From contig SCFE01000027.1 in NCBI GenBank assembly GCA_004352715.1, positions 1,803,735 to 1,867,734 on the forward strand: a stretch of 64,000 nucleotides of DNA, written 5' to 3'. Each line of letters starts with the position of its first letter. Position 1 is the first letter of the stretch. Source of the stretch: Hofstenia miamia. Lineage: Eukaryota > Xenacoelomorpha > Acoela. Made by a program: the position numbers and the translations under genes. Positions 24,436 to 35,267 of this stretch are shown here, one piece after another. Below the pieces are notes generated by a model, which had not been told where the DNA came from, ran no database searches, and worked only from the letters and a program-made list of their open reading frames with translations.

Positions 24436-24573
24436 AAGGAAGGTGGTATTTCATTAAATGATAATGCTACTTTGAACATGTCAAAGCTAGGCTGGGAAGT
24501 GTTAGAACATCCCCCCTATAGTACACTATCTCCTTCGGAACTTCATCTATTCCCAACGGCGGACTTAAGGGGA
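24436..24573 (+). pseudogene. Mariner (DD34D) transposase relic
   Basis: The frame reads LNDNATLN...KLGWEVLEHPPYS...LSPSELHLFP...LRG. This matches the mariner C-terminal signature HDNAxPH...LGWEVLPHPPYSPDLAPSDYHLFPxLxxxLRG, with a deletion after the second aspartate and D-to-E at the last catalytic position. Only about 45 residues remain. It is an old, inactive copy. Confidence 0.75.
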
Positions 24574-24599
24574 ATATGGTACTGCAGTCCCCCCCCCCC

Positions 24600-26097
24600 T
24601 ATGAGGAAGCAAAATTGAGTGCAGGCATTAGGTAAATTTGTGCAACCTTAGTAAAAAAGTTGAACAATTCCAATTTTTTGCATTTCATTTGCAAAGGATG
24701 CAAAGCTTCGTTAGTACTGCAAAATATTTGGCAATTTTTTTCAAATAACTTGCAAATTTTTCTAAACGTTGCAAAAACTGCAATATTTGTCAAACTTTCC
24801 AATATTTTTCAAATACTCTCACACATTTTTGAGAATATATCAAACATATTAGACAATTCAATTTTATGCATTTCATCTAACATTCACCAAAATTTTGTAA
24901 ATTATAAAGCCAGTTGATAGACCTGTTCCACAGTATACATAAATATATGTACCAACCTCACTTTTTGTAAAAATTAAACAATTACTGAATAGGTCCTGAC
25001 CTATGAAAGATAAATTAAAATTCTAAAAAAACCATAGATCCTTACTTATGAGTTATTTTAGTCCCCCCACGGATGTTTTTAGCTGGCACCGTCCCTGTTT
25101 TTGCCTTCGATCAACACTTAATGAAGTAAACACAATTTTTATATTTTTCAAATAATATATAATACACAATCAAAGTGTTCAATGAAACTTGTACTTTGTA
25201 TGAAATACAATAGCTGTAGACTGGTCAACTTAAAACAGTTAAGTAAATTAATGACACCACATTTCGGACATTGTGTACACGCAAGGCATTTGTTAGCGGC
25301 CATTAAGAGTCAACAAGATTCTATCCTACTACACCTTAACAGTAATCAATCATCCAACAACCATGGCGTGCGCTGCGTTAGTCATCATTGTTGTGATTCA
25401 TCAATATTTCTCGAGATGTGTTTTAAGATGAACACTGACAAGTATGTCAGCATTCTGAATGCTTTATAAAAACCACTGAGACTGGGACCATTTGATTTAA
25501 TATACGATAATATGGTATACTTGTTAAACTAAATTTCTATAATATATTCATTCAGTATTCATTTTCATTAATATTGCACATTTAATTTTAGTACGAGATC
25601 AGAAATAAATGTATCTATATATAACTATATAATATGATACATGAAATATATAATATGACAAATTAACGTATTTCTGAACGAAATGGAAGAAACTCAAATT
25701 CAATGGTAGAAAGTCCCAATTAGAAGATCATCAAGACATTTAAAATTGTTATCATAACATGTATAGAAATGTATGAGGAATCAAAATTTAGTCAAATCTA
25801 GAATGAAGAATATTATACAAATTTCGAGTTTTTCAGTCTCAGTAACCCCCTTCCTTCCCCATCAGAAATTCCCTAGATCCGCCCTTGTCTATTCCTATTG
25901 TTTTCATTATCTAAAACATGTTATTTTTAATAGTGAGTAAGAAGTTTGTTATTCACTGACAAATATTTTCATTCAAACTTGCCACATTTTACGAGGAAGG
26001 CATCATGAAAATTGCATAGATTTAGTGGGGAACAATTTCTCTGTCGCACATTTAAAAAAATATTTTTGCTTGTTTTGATTTGACATTATATAGTAGG
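24600..26097. other. AT-rich non-coding stretch
   Basis: Short repetitive TTGCAAAxTTTTT strings occur at 24650-24830. No gene was recognised. Confidence 0.45.
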
Positions 26098-26105
26098 GTG
26101 AATAT

Positions 26106-26396
26106 CAGGGCTTCGGAACTGGAGCAGAGCATTTTCCTCGGAGTCGAAGAATGAGCAACATTTAAAATGCCGGCGGAGCAGGAGTCGGAACTATATGTTT
26201 ATAGAACAGCTGCAGCTCCAAAGCGTTTTTTAAATAGCTATTTTTATTTTCAAATATTCGTTTTTGTAAATATATTGTAGCCCAGATCATAATGTTGGTA
26301 TCCAACAACTCTTGAGCCGGAGGCAAATTTTTATAACAATGTGCTCCGAAGCGGGAGATGAAGAAGCGCCACATTTGGGCCTGCTCCGAAGTGCTG
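26106..26396. mobile_element. hAT-type miniature element
   Basis: The left end CAGGGCTTCGGAACTGGAG and the reversed right end CAGCACTTCGGAGCAGG form an imperfect TIR. The flanks GTGAATAT and GTAAATAT match at 7 of 8 bases, consistent with an 8-bp hAT target duplication. The interior has several CGGAGC/GGAGCAGG repeats and no transposase. Confidence 0.65.
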
Positions 26397-26404
26397 GTAA
26401 ATAT

Positions 26405-28197
26405 CCGCACGAATTAATCCGACAACATAATATTTCAAGAATAAGTATACGAAGAAGCATTTATGAATTCAAAATTTAGAAACAGCAGTATTATGAACTT
26501 GTATAGCATTCACTTTGAATACGCTTTACATGGTAAAGGATTTTGTAGAAGATCGAATTTTTAATTGATACTAATGGATGGCTCGTATAGAAAGTAAATT
26601 TACTATCAGTATATGAATATATATTATATGGTGTTGCCTATTACACTCCGCATCTCTATACCGTCATATCACACTCAACGTCTTATACTTTTTTAAATAT
26701 CTAAAACCAATATCAGTAGCTGACTAGAAAATTCTTACATTGTGAATCAATGATTACGGAAATTGTGGAAGGTTATTTCATATTTGAAAGTCGATACATT
26801 TGAAGAGCTAATTTATGACTAACATGTGCTATGAGTTCTTACCTCCCAGACAGGAGAACCTTATATGATTAATTGTTCGGGAAGACATTTAGAGAAGAAT
26901 ATATCGAGCAATACAATGCAATATAGCGGATTCCTCTTTCTCTTCCTTCAATTTTATCTTCTGGTCAGGAATAAACAACAAACAATTGACTTCTGATAAA
27001 GTGGTTCTGATCACCCTTCGGTTTCGCGAATATCATATATAATGTAGCATCATTCGAAGAAAGAAAACAAAACTCTATCATTAATTTGTTTTGATTCTTA
27101 GAATATGCATTTAATAATTTTGGCAATCTGATTTAGGCAAGTATTAGTCGCCAAAATGGTTTTGACAAAATTAAGTGTAGACGAAAAGCCTGCACACAGT
27201 TCTGTATCACCACACGGTACACAGAAATTTATTGCGTGGGAAAACAAAATTGGACTTAGGCGACTGGTACCTGTTTAATATCGCAAATCGGTAAATATGT
27301 TTTAATTAATCTCGTATATAAAGGAACTACGAGCTGTAAAGATGATGAACAATAAACTTGCTGTAGTTTCACTTTATTTTCGTTGTGGTTTGATTCATTT
27401 TAATATGCAAAGCTAAACGGTTCCTGAGTGCAACAATTAGAGTGCTATTAGCGAAGGAGTGACTCATGGGTATCGCGCTCGATTATTGCACTACAGTTAA
27501 GCTAGGTGTAAGTATAGGGATTTTTCATCCGTTTAGCTTGCTACCGATTCCTGTCTTAACATGTAGTAACAAACGCAAGAAAGGCGTTATGCCACCGTAG
27601 GTAATTATAGATTTCTATTCTAACCTATTTTAGATCTAAATTCTGACCTCCGATAATGTGACCGTTAATCGTATTGTTATTTTAAGTATTAGTTTGTAGC
27701 TAGCAGTTGTATGTTTTTTTTAGTAGCTAGCGTTGTGCCTTATTGTAGCTCGTCATTAGTTTATAGTAACTTTCTTATTTAGTAACTTGATGACTTATTA
27801 TATGTAGGAAGCTGCTCGATATTTTATTAATAGTTTATTTATACCGGGAACCTTTGTATCAGCAATGTGGAGTACACAATTACAGAAGAAAAAAGAGGAA
27901 GTGCAGATGATACCTACCCCGTGATTACTGACATTAATCTTTTGTTAACTTTCTAAACATGTTTTTTGATTATTAAAGTGTTAGTTTCGCCTGGGTAGCG
28001 ATATTACAATAAGAGAATATTTCGCAAAAACTTGACGGAATATTGAAATCTTGAAATGGAAGCAAGAAAATCATTCATTGCGCGAATGACGCGTTAAAGT
28101 ATGCGCAAGCACCTCCCAGTGCTAAGCAGTATCTTAGGGCGTGGCGGCAGTCGCAGAGTTTTCGGACATGTTGCAAATTGACTAGCTAATGTTTCAG
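26405..28197. other. Intergenic DNA with possible LTR-like stretch
   Basis: At 27285-27370 there is TATATAAAGG followed by AATAAAC, promoter- and poly(A)-like spacing seen in LTRs, but no matching second LTR or target duplication was found. CTAGCTAGC-like short repeats follow at 27690-27730. Confidence 0.35.
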
Positions 28198-28383
28198 TGT
28201 ACAGGAGAAGCAGCAAGGCAACTGTTAATCAGGAGAGGCATCCCGAATTTAGAAACAGAAACTATTGAAACAAGTGTAAATCCCAGACGAGTGGTACAAT
28301 TTGACAAAACCATGAAGAAGATGCCTTACCAGTTCAATGATAATCCTTTGTTAACAACTTGTCAGCATAACTTGAGTATTTAA
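28198..28383 (+). CDS. Candidate exon, unknown product
   Basis: Opens right after a good acceptor (AATGTTTCAG at 28188-28197). It encodes CTGEAARQLLIRRGIPNLET...SVNPRRVVQFDKTMKK... to a TAA at 28381. Composition and length fit a terminal or internal exon. The family is not recognised. It might end at an internal GT instead of the stop and join the exons at 28900-29142. Confidence 0.3.
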   Translation, partial: CTGEAARQLLIRRGIPNLETETIETSVNPRRVVQFDKTMKKMPYQFNDNPLLTTCQHNLSI

Positions 28384-28773
28384 AAAAGAGTTTAGTCAAT
28401 CCTAAAATTTGCATATCATGCTTTGATATTGTTGATTTTGTTTCATGCTTTATTATTCTTCAAATCCCAAATACAAATATTTGTAATAAAATTTTAAAAT
28501 GTGACCGCAGATTTAATTTTCATTAAATTATTTCCCATACACAAGCACTTAAGTTTTGTTCTTCATGTCCTTTATTTATATGAGGACATTGTATGAACGC
28601 TACATATGTATTCAGAAAAAATGTTTCTTTTTAATCTTATAAAATATCGCAAATTGATCTGTTGCAATATGTTTGTCAAAGGAAGATCACTGTACTAGGC
28701 CTAAATACAAGAGCTGTTCATACAATTCAGAATCAAGGCTTTCGGTGGCTTTGACCTATATTATCATGCATAA

Positions 28774-29142
28774 TTGTCTTGGCATGTGCAAATGCCTGGT
28801 TTCTGTCTAATGATGCAAAATTTTCAAAGAAAATCAGAAAAACATGTAAGCATATTTCACCATAACAACATTATAATTAAAACTTTAATGTTGAAATCTG
28901 ATCCTATTGTAACGACGAGGCATGACCAAGAGCAGATGCGATCTACTTTAAATGCTGTCCCTAGTGGATCTCGACGTCAAGAAATCCAGGTATGACTATT
29001 TCGATATACCAACCTACACTAATCCTATTTAATTTAGGTAAATGGAGGTTGCAGGGATTCGACGAGTCCTTGGCTGTCTGGCCAAAGCGGCATCCTACAG
29101 AACAGTGGTAAAAAAACGCGGAGATGTTTAAAGAAAAAGTAA
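28774..29142 (+). CDS. Candidate last two exons of an unidentified gene
   Basis: An open stretch ends in RSTLNAVPSGSRRQEIQ at 28989 with donor CAG|GTATGA. A short 48-bp intron follows, ending TTTAATTTAG at 29037. The next exon continues in the same phase as VNGGCRDSTSPWLSGQSG and ends in a basic tail (KKTRRCLKKK) before TAA at 29140-29142. The 5' limit of the first exon is uncertain; about 28860-28910 is likely. No domain was recognised. The small intron and matched phase argue for a real gene. Confidence 0.4.
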
Positions 29143-29639
29143 AGTGCTAATTGCGGTTCTAATGTATGACCATCTCAGTACTTTTCACCTCGTGCAATTT
29201 AGGTGAAAGCATAATCAGTTTAGATTTATAAATATCATTATAAATGAATAAAACTTTTTTCGAATCGATGATACTCAGGGAAAACAAGAATCAATTTACA
29301 TACTGTAGTATATTTGCATCCCTAAATTGTAAATTGATAATATGTGTCGATTTAGTAATATTGTGATGATAAGCAATGTACAATTAGTGATTTAATATTC
29401 TTTGTATTCTGATTGGTTGCTCGTCCGAGGAATCCATTTTGTTTGCGTAATTTGAATATCAGACATCGCAGTAGTTTTAAATATTTTGTTCTGCTATTAC
29501 TCACCGTTTGATCACAAGTGAGTGACTGTTTTCTATTATTTGTAAATACCCAAATGTGTGATTTCTGTTAATTTAAGTTTTGCTACCCTAGCTTCCAGTT
29601 GCTTTTATTTTAATTATTATAAATTTCCCCAGCCTTAGG
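29143..29639. other. AT-rich non-coding stretch
   Basis: No feature was recognised. Confidence 0.5.
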
Positions 29640-30114
29640 GTAGAGCGGGGTAAATAGGTCACGGGGTAAAGCGGTCATTGTGTAGTAGTTGAACTAAATT
29701 GAATAGAGTTGACTTCTACTTAGTTGCATGTGCAAAATGATTCTACCACGCGATTGGTTGATTCATTTGCTCACGGTAGATAAATATAACGCATTTTAAT
29801 CTTGAGTCTCGACAACTGTACTTCCGTTTATTGTTTGTATAAGCACATTAAATTTATTTGTGAGTGTTTTGCGATTGTATTTTTACCCTTCCTCCAACAG
29901 CTTCAAAGTAAGTTTTTTACACTATTATATAAATTTTCGAGCCTGTATTAATAAAATAATACAATTTTTTGTCTATCACAACCCAGTTTATTAATATTTA
30001 GATAATTCAACCGCACTTTATAGGGGGGGTAAATAGGTTATATAATATACAATAGGCATTTCTGTGGCAGTGTATTAAATTTCATTGGCCTTTAAAGTGC
30101 GTTTTAATATTTAG
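29640..30114. promoter_or_regulatory. 5' region of pogo-like element with GGGGTAAA repeats
   Basis: Starts near TAGAGCGGGGTAAATAGGTC and repeats CGGGGTAAA and GGGGTAAATAGG (also at 30023), like the terminal GGGGTAA pattern of the pogo relic at 19022. It is probably the terminal and subterminal region of the element encoding the transposase at 30115. No matching right terminus was found downstream. Confidence 0.45.
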
Positions 30115-31384
30115 ATGCCACGTACATATAGACGAAAAACGACCCAACAGAGTTACAGTCCAGAATTGCTGCGTGAAGCTGTTCTAGCGGTTCAGAATGA
30201 CGAAATTCGCTTAGCAGATGCGGTTAGAACATACAAAATTCCTCGTACTACACTTATACGACACATGGAAAAGCCAACTTGTGACAGAGGCCGGGCTACA
30301 ATTTTGAGCCCAACACAAGAAAAGACATTCAAAGACCGAATTTTGTTTCTTGCTCGGCGGGGTTTCCCGTTAACAGTCACAGAAGTGCGCCATAAAGCCT
30401 TCGTTTTTGCCAGAGCTCTCTATCGAAGAAAACAACTGACGCACCTCCCTAACAAGTGGAAAGACGAACAATTGGCCGGGAAAGAGTGGTGGTGGTCCTT
30501 CAAAAATCGCCATTCTGATATTTCATTACGTGTAGCAGAAAATATTTCGACATCAAGAGCCGAAGCCTTTAACAAAAAACGTGTTCAATGTTTTTTTATC
30601 GACAGTCCCAAATGCGGGAAAGCTGTGTGGCCGAAAAGGGGTCTAGAGCAGTGTCCAAAATTCAATCTTCGGAAAGAGGAACATTGACCACTTTAGTGGC
30701 TTGCGTAAATGCTATAGGGGGTACTCTACCCCCATTTCTCATTTTTAAGGGGGGCAATACCCCGGCTACAGAGAATTACCCACCAAATACGCATATAACA
30801 TCCTCGAAGTCGGGATACGTTGATTGCGAAATTTTTTTGTCGTTTATTAAGCATTTTGATAAGTACAGAAATCGTGTTCCAGGAATGTCAGTGGCGCTTT
30901 TTCTTGATGGACATGTTTCCCATGTATCAACGGAAGTAATTGAATACTGTATGAACGCAAATATAGAGTTATTTTGCATTCCACCGCACACTTCTCAGAG
31001 GTTGCAACCACTCGATACCCATTTTAACAAGCCCCTAAAAAACTGCTGGTCTGTGAAAGTGGATCCCTTCCTTAAGCAACAAATTCGCTTGTTCTTGAAT
31101 AAATTTTTGTTCCATGAGGTATTCAATCCGGTGTGGACTGAAATGCAATCTAAACGATCACTGATTGTAAAAGCCTTTGTGGAATTTTTCCGTTGAAAAA
31201 TACTTGCACTGATGAGGAATTCAGCCTTTTTCAAAACTTTGAAGGTCAAACCAGCATCGAAGTAAGTGCTTCTACCACAAGACAAGCATTCTACAATACC
31301 ATTATTAATCAAGTTAAACGCATCCTGCCGCCGACAAGGCATAATAAAATAATAAGGATTAAAAGAGAGAATGAACACCAGTGA
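30115..31384 (+). pseudogene. pogo-family transposase, frameshifted and internally deleted
   Basis: Begins MPRTYRRKTTQQSYSPELLR, a psq-type helix-turn-helix (YKIPRTTLIRH). A CENP-B-like DNA-binding domain follows (FKDRILFLARRGFPLT...KEWWWSFKNRHSDISLR), then RAEAFNKKRV. At about 30590 the frame shifts, and the segment that should carry the first catalytic aspartate (the NVDETG region) is missing. The core resumes as SERGTLTTLVACVNAIGG...PFLIF, then ALFLDGHVSHVS (second Asp) and PPHTSQRLQPLDTHFNK (third Asp). Another stop at 31194 precedes a Lys/Arg-rich tail. It binds and cuts DNA in intact relatives; this copy cannot be catalytic. Confidence 0.85.
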
Positions 31385-31526
31385 ACTAGAGAACGTTTGT
31401 TAATCGTTTGGTTCTACGCTATCATCTAAATAACCTAATTTACAAAATAATTGTAAATACACGACAATTAACTCGTTTAATATCAACAATGGTAAATTCC
31501 CTCGTAAACTTTTAGGGTAACTATAT

Positions 31527-31621
31527 TCCATGCCGCGAGCAATTTGATTGGTCGAGAGCAAAAGCTTAAGAATTTCATGCCAAGAGCGTTTTGATTGGTC
31601 AAAAATGGTCCGCGGCATGGA
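31527..31621. repeat. Small inverted repeat (11-bp arms, 95 bp)
   Basis: TCCATGCCGCG at the left and its complement CGCGGCATGGA at the right bracket a segment that also holds TTGATTGGTC twice in direct orientation. Possibly a tiny miniature element or the end of the pogo copy. Confidence 0.6.
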
Positions 31622-32174
31622 TTAAAGGTAAAGTCTGTCAACAACACAGTGACTAAATCACAAATGTTATGGCAATTATGGTCATATCTTTTTATGGAAA
31701 AAGTTTAATCTATAATTTACGATTTATACAATTCATAATTTTTCGTTTTACACACTACGGAGTATAAACATTGGCAATAGTCGAAATTTTGTTATTACCA
31801 TCTTACTGCTACAATTTACCTTATCAGTACAATGACTGAATTAATTGTAATAAGGGATTCTGAAATAGAATATGTTCAAAGTGTTGATGAATCGATTGCT
31901 CATGTTTGTCAAAATCTTGAGCAGTGTGAGCAAAATGGTTCACTTTTAGATTCTTCTACTGTTGATTTTTGCCTTAATGTAGCAAATAGAATTTCTCAAA
32001 GCAATATATATTTGGATGGGTGTTTATCAACTATAGAGAGCAATAACGTACCTTTTTATTTAAACTTTATGGAACATATTTCCAATAAATGCAAAAATAG
32101 TGATATGCTTTTAATTCCCTTATGTGATAGCGTTCACTATAATGGCATAGTTGTGGATTTTTCTGTTAATACTA

Positions 32175-33539
32175 CAGGGTGCGGCAGAATTCACTTTACG
32201 ATTAAAAACCTGTTTTAGATCCGATCCAGATTAGCTAGAGAAGTGATTCTTTCACCATTTGGTAGGTCAAGGGTTGCCATTTTCAGTAAAGATGGAAAAG
32301 TGGTCCAGTGAACACCGTGCATTTGCTATAGAGCGTTTTTTTAAAAGTGGCGAATCTGTGATAACAGTGCAGAGAGAATTCCGCAGACATTACAACATCG
32401 GGAGACATTCTCCTATACCCAGTAAGCCAACAATACTAAATTGGGTAAAAAAATTTAGAGAGACGGCTTCTGCAAAAGATGGAAAGCATTCTGGTCGACC
32501 ACGAACAATTAGAACCCCAGAAAACACGGAGAAGGTAAGAACTGCGATTATCCAAAGTCCTCAGCGATCTGCGCGGAGACATTCAGTAGCACTTGGAATA
32601 TCGGATAGAAGTTTACGGAGAATGCTGCATTTAGATTTGCAGTTTCATCCTTATAAAATTCAAATTGTCCAAGAATTGTTACCCCAAGATCTCAATGCAA
32701 GAAGAGCATTTTGCACCCAACTCTTAGAAATGATTGAAGAAAAGCCCCACTTTCTTGAACTCCTGGTAACATCTGATGAAGCCCATTTTTACTTAAATGG
32801 AGACGTTAACAAACAAAATTGTCGATATTGGTCTAAGGAAAACCCTCAGATATTGCACCAAACCCCTTTGCATAGCCCGAAAGTGACAGTGTGGTGTGGA
32901 ATCAACACATTCAGCATCTTCGGTCCTTACTTTTTTGAAGATGAAAATGGACAAGCACTTACAGTGACATCTGAACGTTATGTGAATATGCTAAGAAACT
33001 TTTTCTTGCCCGAATTAACACGTCGACACAATGAAAATTTAGAATTAATTTATTTTCAGCAAGATGGTGCTACAGCCCACACAGCAAGAATAACTATGCA
33101 AGCACTTCGCGCGAATTTTCCTGGACGTGTTCTTTCTCGCTTTGGTGATGTGACTCGGCCTTCACGTTCCCCTGATTTATCACCTTGCGACTACTTTCTG
33201 TGGGGATACTTAAAGCAAAAGGTCTATGAAAAAAGACCACAGAACCTAGATGAATTAAAAAATCACATAAGAACGGCAATTCATGAAATTCCGATAGAAA
33301 CTTTATCGAAAGCATGTTGCCAACTCCGCCACCGAGCTCAAGAATGCGTAGATCGTAATGGCGGACATTTGGTTGATGTCATTTTTAGGACTTAGCTTTG
33401 GTTTTGGCCTATTGTAAATGCTATAGCACTAAATGGCAGGCCATAAACTTTGTTGTTATCGCAAAATTAATTTTAAAAAATTGTATATATATGTCTTTTT
33501 GTCCACCTGTAATCGTAAAGTGAATTCTGCCGCACCCTG
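32175..33539 (+). mobile_element. Complete DD41D Tc1/mariner element
   Basis: Perfect 30-bp terminal inverted repeats start CAGGGTGCGGCAGAATTCAC (32175-32204 and 33510-33539) and are flanked by TA on both sides (32173-32174; 33540-33541). At 1365 bp it encloses one uninterrupted transposase. Perfect ends, an intact ORF and an unambiguous empty-site reconstruction inside the peptidase frame all suggest recent activity. Confidence 0.95.
32292..33395 (+). CDS. Transposase, DD41D Tc1/mariner superfamily
   Basis: About 367 residues from the ATG that starts MEKWSSEHRAFAIERFF; an upstream GTG would add 11 residues without clear homology. Domain order: paired helix-turn-helix DNA-binding domain (about 1-120) with the GRPR linker at 68-71, then the DDE/D core. 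Catalytic residues appear as D162 (VTSDEAHFY), D258 (YFQQDGATAH) and D300 (SPDLSPCDYFLWGYLK). D258 and D300 are separated by 41 residues, which defines DD41D. It would cut and paste its own element at TA sites in the nucleus. No frameshift or stop is present and the length is normal for the family, so it is potentially active. Confidence 0.95.
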   Translation: MEKWSSEHRAFAIERFFKSGESVITVQREFRRHYNIGRHSPIPSKPTILNWVKKFRETASAKDGKHSGRPRTIRTPENTEKVRTAIIQSPQRSARRHSVALGISDRSLRRMLHLDLQFHPYKIQIVQELLPQDLNARRAFCTQLLEMIEEKPHFLELLVTSDEAHFYLNGDVNKQNCRYWSKENPQILHQTPLHSPKVTVWCGINTFSIFGPYFFEDENGQALTVTSERYVNMLRNFFLPELTRRHNENLELIYFQQDGATAHTARITMQALRANFPGRVLSRFGDVTRPSRSPDLSPCDYFLWGYLKQKVYEKRPQNLDELKNHIRTAIHEIPIETLSKACCQLRHRAQECVDRNGGHLVDVIFRT

Positions 33540-34020
33540 TATAACATTTTATGATTCATTAGTAAATATTGATAATGGTAAGAGTATAGTTTTTAATATG
33601 AAATTATTTACTTTAAAAAATTCTTTCAAATAAATATTTTATCATGAAAAATCTGTTCAATTTGACGGTTTTTCTTGTGGGGCATTGTTGATAGTTCAAT
33701 TGTCGTCGGTTTTATTGAACCTGACGGTGCCTTCCAATGTAAAACAGGTTTTTAATTCTATTAATGAAAATATTATTGCTTACCACACTAATTGTACTTT
33801 CAAAGTTACATTGGATTCTGACTATGAAAGTGATTCAACTCTACTCTATGGTAAAATAGACATTCATCTTACCCTTAAAGGTCAACAGGAAGTTTTAAAG
33901 GAAAATATCAATGAGGAACGTCTTCCTGTTAATGAATCTTTAGATAAAAAATATCAATTGGTAGTCTTTTACCTCAAAGTAAGTTTTTTTACTGTAGATC
34001 AGTAATACATCATCTTAAAA

Positions 34021-34725
34021 CTTCTGATGAAACCTGTATATATGATAGTATACCTAAAGGTTATAAGGAGGATATCTGCACATTCATCAAATCAAAATTT
34101 GCATTATGATGATGCTGGCATTTGGAGTAAACAATTCTTTAAAACTTTTTATTTTGTTATTGATTCTAATGTAATAACTTGTTTAAAAAGAGCGAAGGAA
34201 TATTTGTTAAAGAGAAAAAAGTGTTTTTGAAATTTTGGATCCCCAACCTATAAACGTTATTAAATTTTCTACTTATTATGCTGCTTCCAAAAGAAATTCT
34301 GATTACAAAAAAAAATTAGCACTCTTGATGGTCATGGTTTCCCTAATAACTTGAATTTTTATCAGAACTAACCCAAAATCCATTGAGAATTTTCGTAAAG
34401 AAAAAGCTTCAAAACCTTCAGCTGTATATTGTTCTAATATCAGGGCTGAAAAAGTAACTGAACAGCCGCGAAATCTACAGCAATTGCATAATTTAAAAAT
34501 GATGTTAGAGATGATGATAAAGCATTGAACAATTTCGCCAATGCAATGAAAGAAGTGTCGCATCCATTTGTTCCGGATATTTGCACCTCTAAAATGTCTC
34601 CACCTTCTATTGTTTTATATACTGAAAAGCAAATTGCAGATGCTATTGAAGAATGTATATATTGTAATTTTGTTTTAGGTGTTGATAAACTTTTGATATG
34701 TTTGTGACAATCACCTGGAGGACCT
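34021..34725 (+). pseudogene. Degraded transposase with LGVDK motif (MULE-like?)
   Basis: Pieces in several frames run AGIWSKQFFKTFYFVID, then AASKRNSDYKKK and TLDGHGFPNNLNFY, then PFVPDICTSKMSPPSIVLYTEKQI and CNFVLGVDK. The order and the PSIVLYT...VLGVDKTF signature recall a family of large animal proteins that I associate from memory with MULE-type transposons, the VDK aspartate being the first catalytic residue. The rest of the catalytic core is lost because a Tc1 fragment begins right after. It sits downstream of the C48 peptidase on the same strand. The family assignment is tentative. Confidence 0.5.
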
Positions 34726-34740
34726 ATTATTTGTAGAGCA

Positions 34741-35229
34741 CGTTTCACGCACATTATTCAACCTCAACTTCAAGGTCGTGGTGGAAATATCATGCTCTGG
34801 GGTGCTTTTCACAGTGGTGGAGTTCTCCCCTTGGTCCGTCTTGAAGGTGCTATTAATGCTCAAGTTTATCTGAATGTCCTTCGAGAGCATGTCCAACCCT
34901 TTTTTAATCATTACCAAGGCTTTACCTTCCAACAAGACAATGCCCGCCCTCACACAGCAAGGGTTACACTTCGATATTTCGAAGACAATGCAATCACCGT
35001 TATGCCCTGGCCAGCCAACAGTCCTGATCTCAACCCCATCGAGAATCTGCGGGACGCTTTGAAGAGAGAGCTAGACCAGAGGGTTATACACAGTCTTCAG
35101 GAGCTGTTCAACACTGCCAGCGAAGTTTTTGCTGCCTTCACTCCCGAGAGACTGCAGACGTTAGTCAACAGTATGCCTAGACGATGTCAACAGGTTATCG
35201 ATAGAAATGGCTACCACACAGACTATTGA
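34741..35229 (+). pseudogene. Tc1 (DD34E) transposase, 5'-truncated
   Basis: The C-terminal 160 residues of a Tc1 transposase are intact: GNIMLWGAFHSGG, FQQDNARPHTARVT (second Asp) and WPANSPDLNPIENLRD (catalytic Glu), with 34 residues between the D and E (DD34E). A normal C-terminal region ends QQVIDRNGYHTDY before TGA. The N-terminal DNA-binding domain and first Asp are absent, replaced by the LGVDK transposase remnant. The frame is higher in GC than its neighbours. A histone-type stem-loop follows 38 nt after the stop. Confidence 0.9.
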
Positions 35230-35267
35230 ACTCCCTATGGCCCCACTAATCACGAGAACGTGACAAT

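Larger units (their letters stand above)
31832..34005 (+). pseudogene. C48 (Ulp1/adenain-like) cysteine peptidase, split by mariner
   Basis: The first part (31832-32174) encodes about 114 residues ending LIPLCDSVHYNGIVVDFSVNT. The second part, after the mariner (33542 on), continues in frame as TFYDSLVNIDNGKS. A TAA at 33631-33633 interrupts, and the same frame then reads QFDGFSCGALLIVQ. His102, the Asp of FYDS, the Gln of QFDG and the Cys of SCGA make the complete Ulp1-type His-Asp-Gln-Cys set. The family removes SUMO-like modifiers or cleaves polyproteins. A further 100 residues follow to 34005. The mariner insertion and one stop have killed it. A transposase remnant lies just downstream on the same strand, so the peptidase probably belonged to a transposon rather than the host. 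Confidence 0.7.

Noticed and set aside
27160-27440. Possible LTR with TATA box and AATAAA
   Set aside because: No partner LTR, target duplication or primer-binding site could be paired; kept only as a note.
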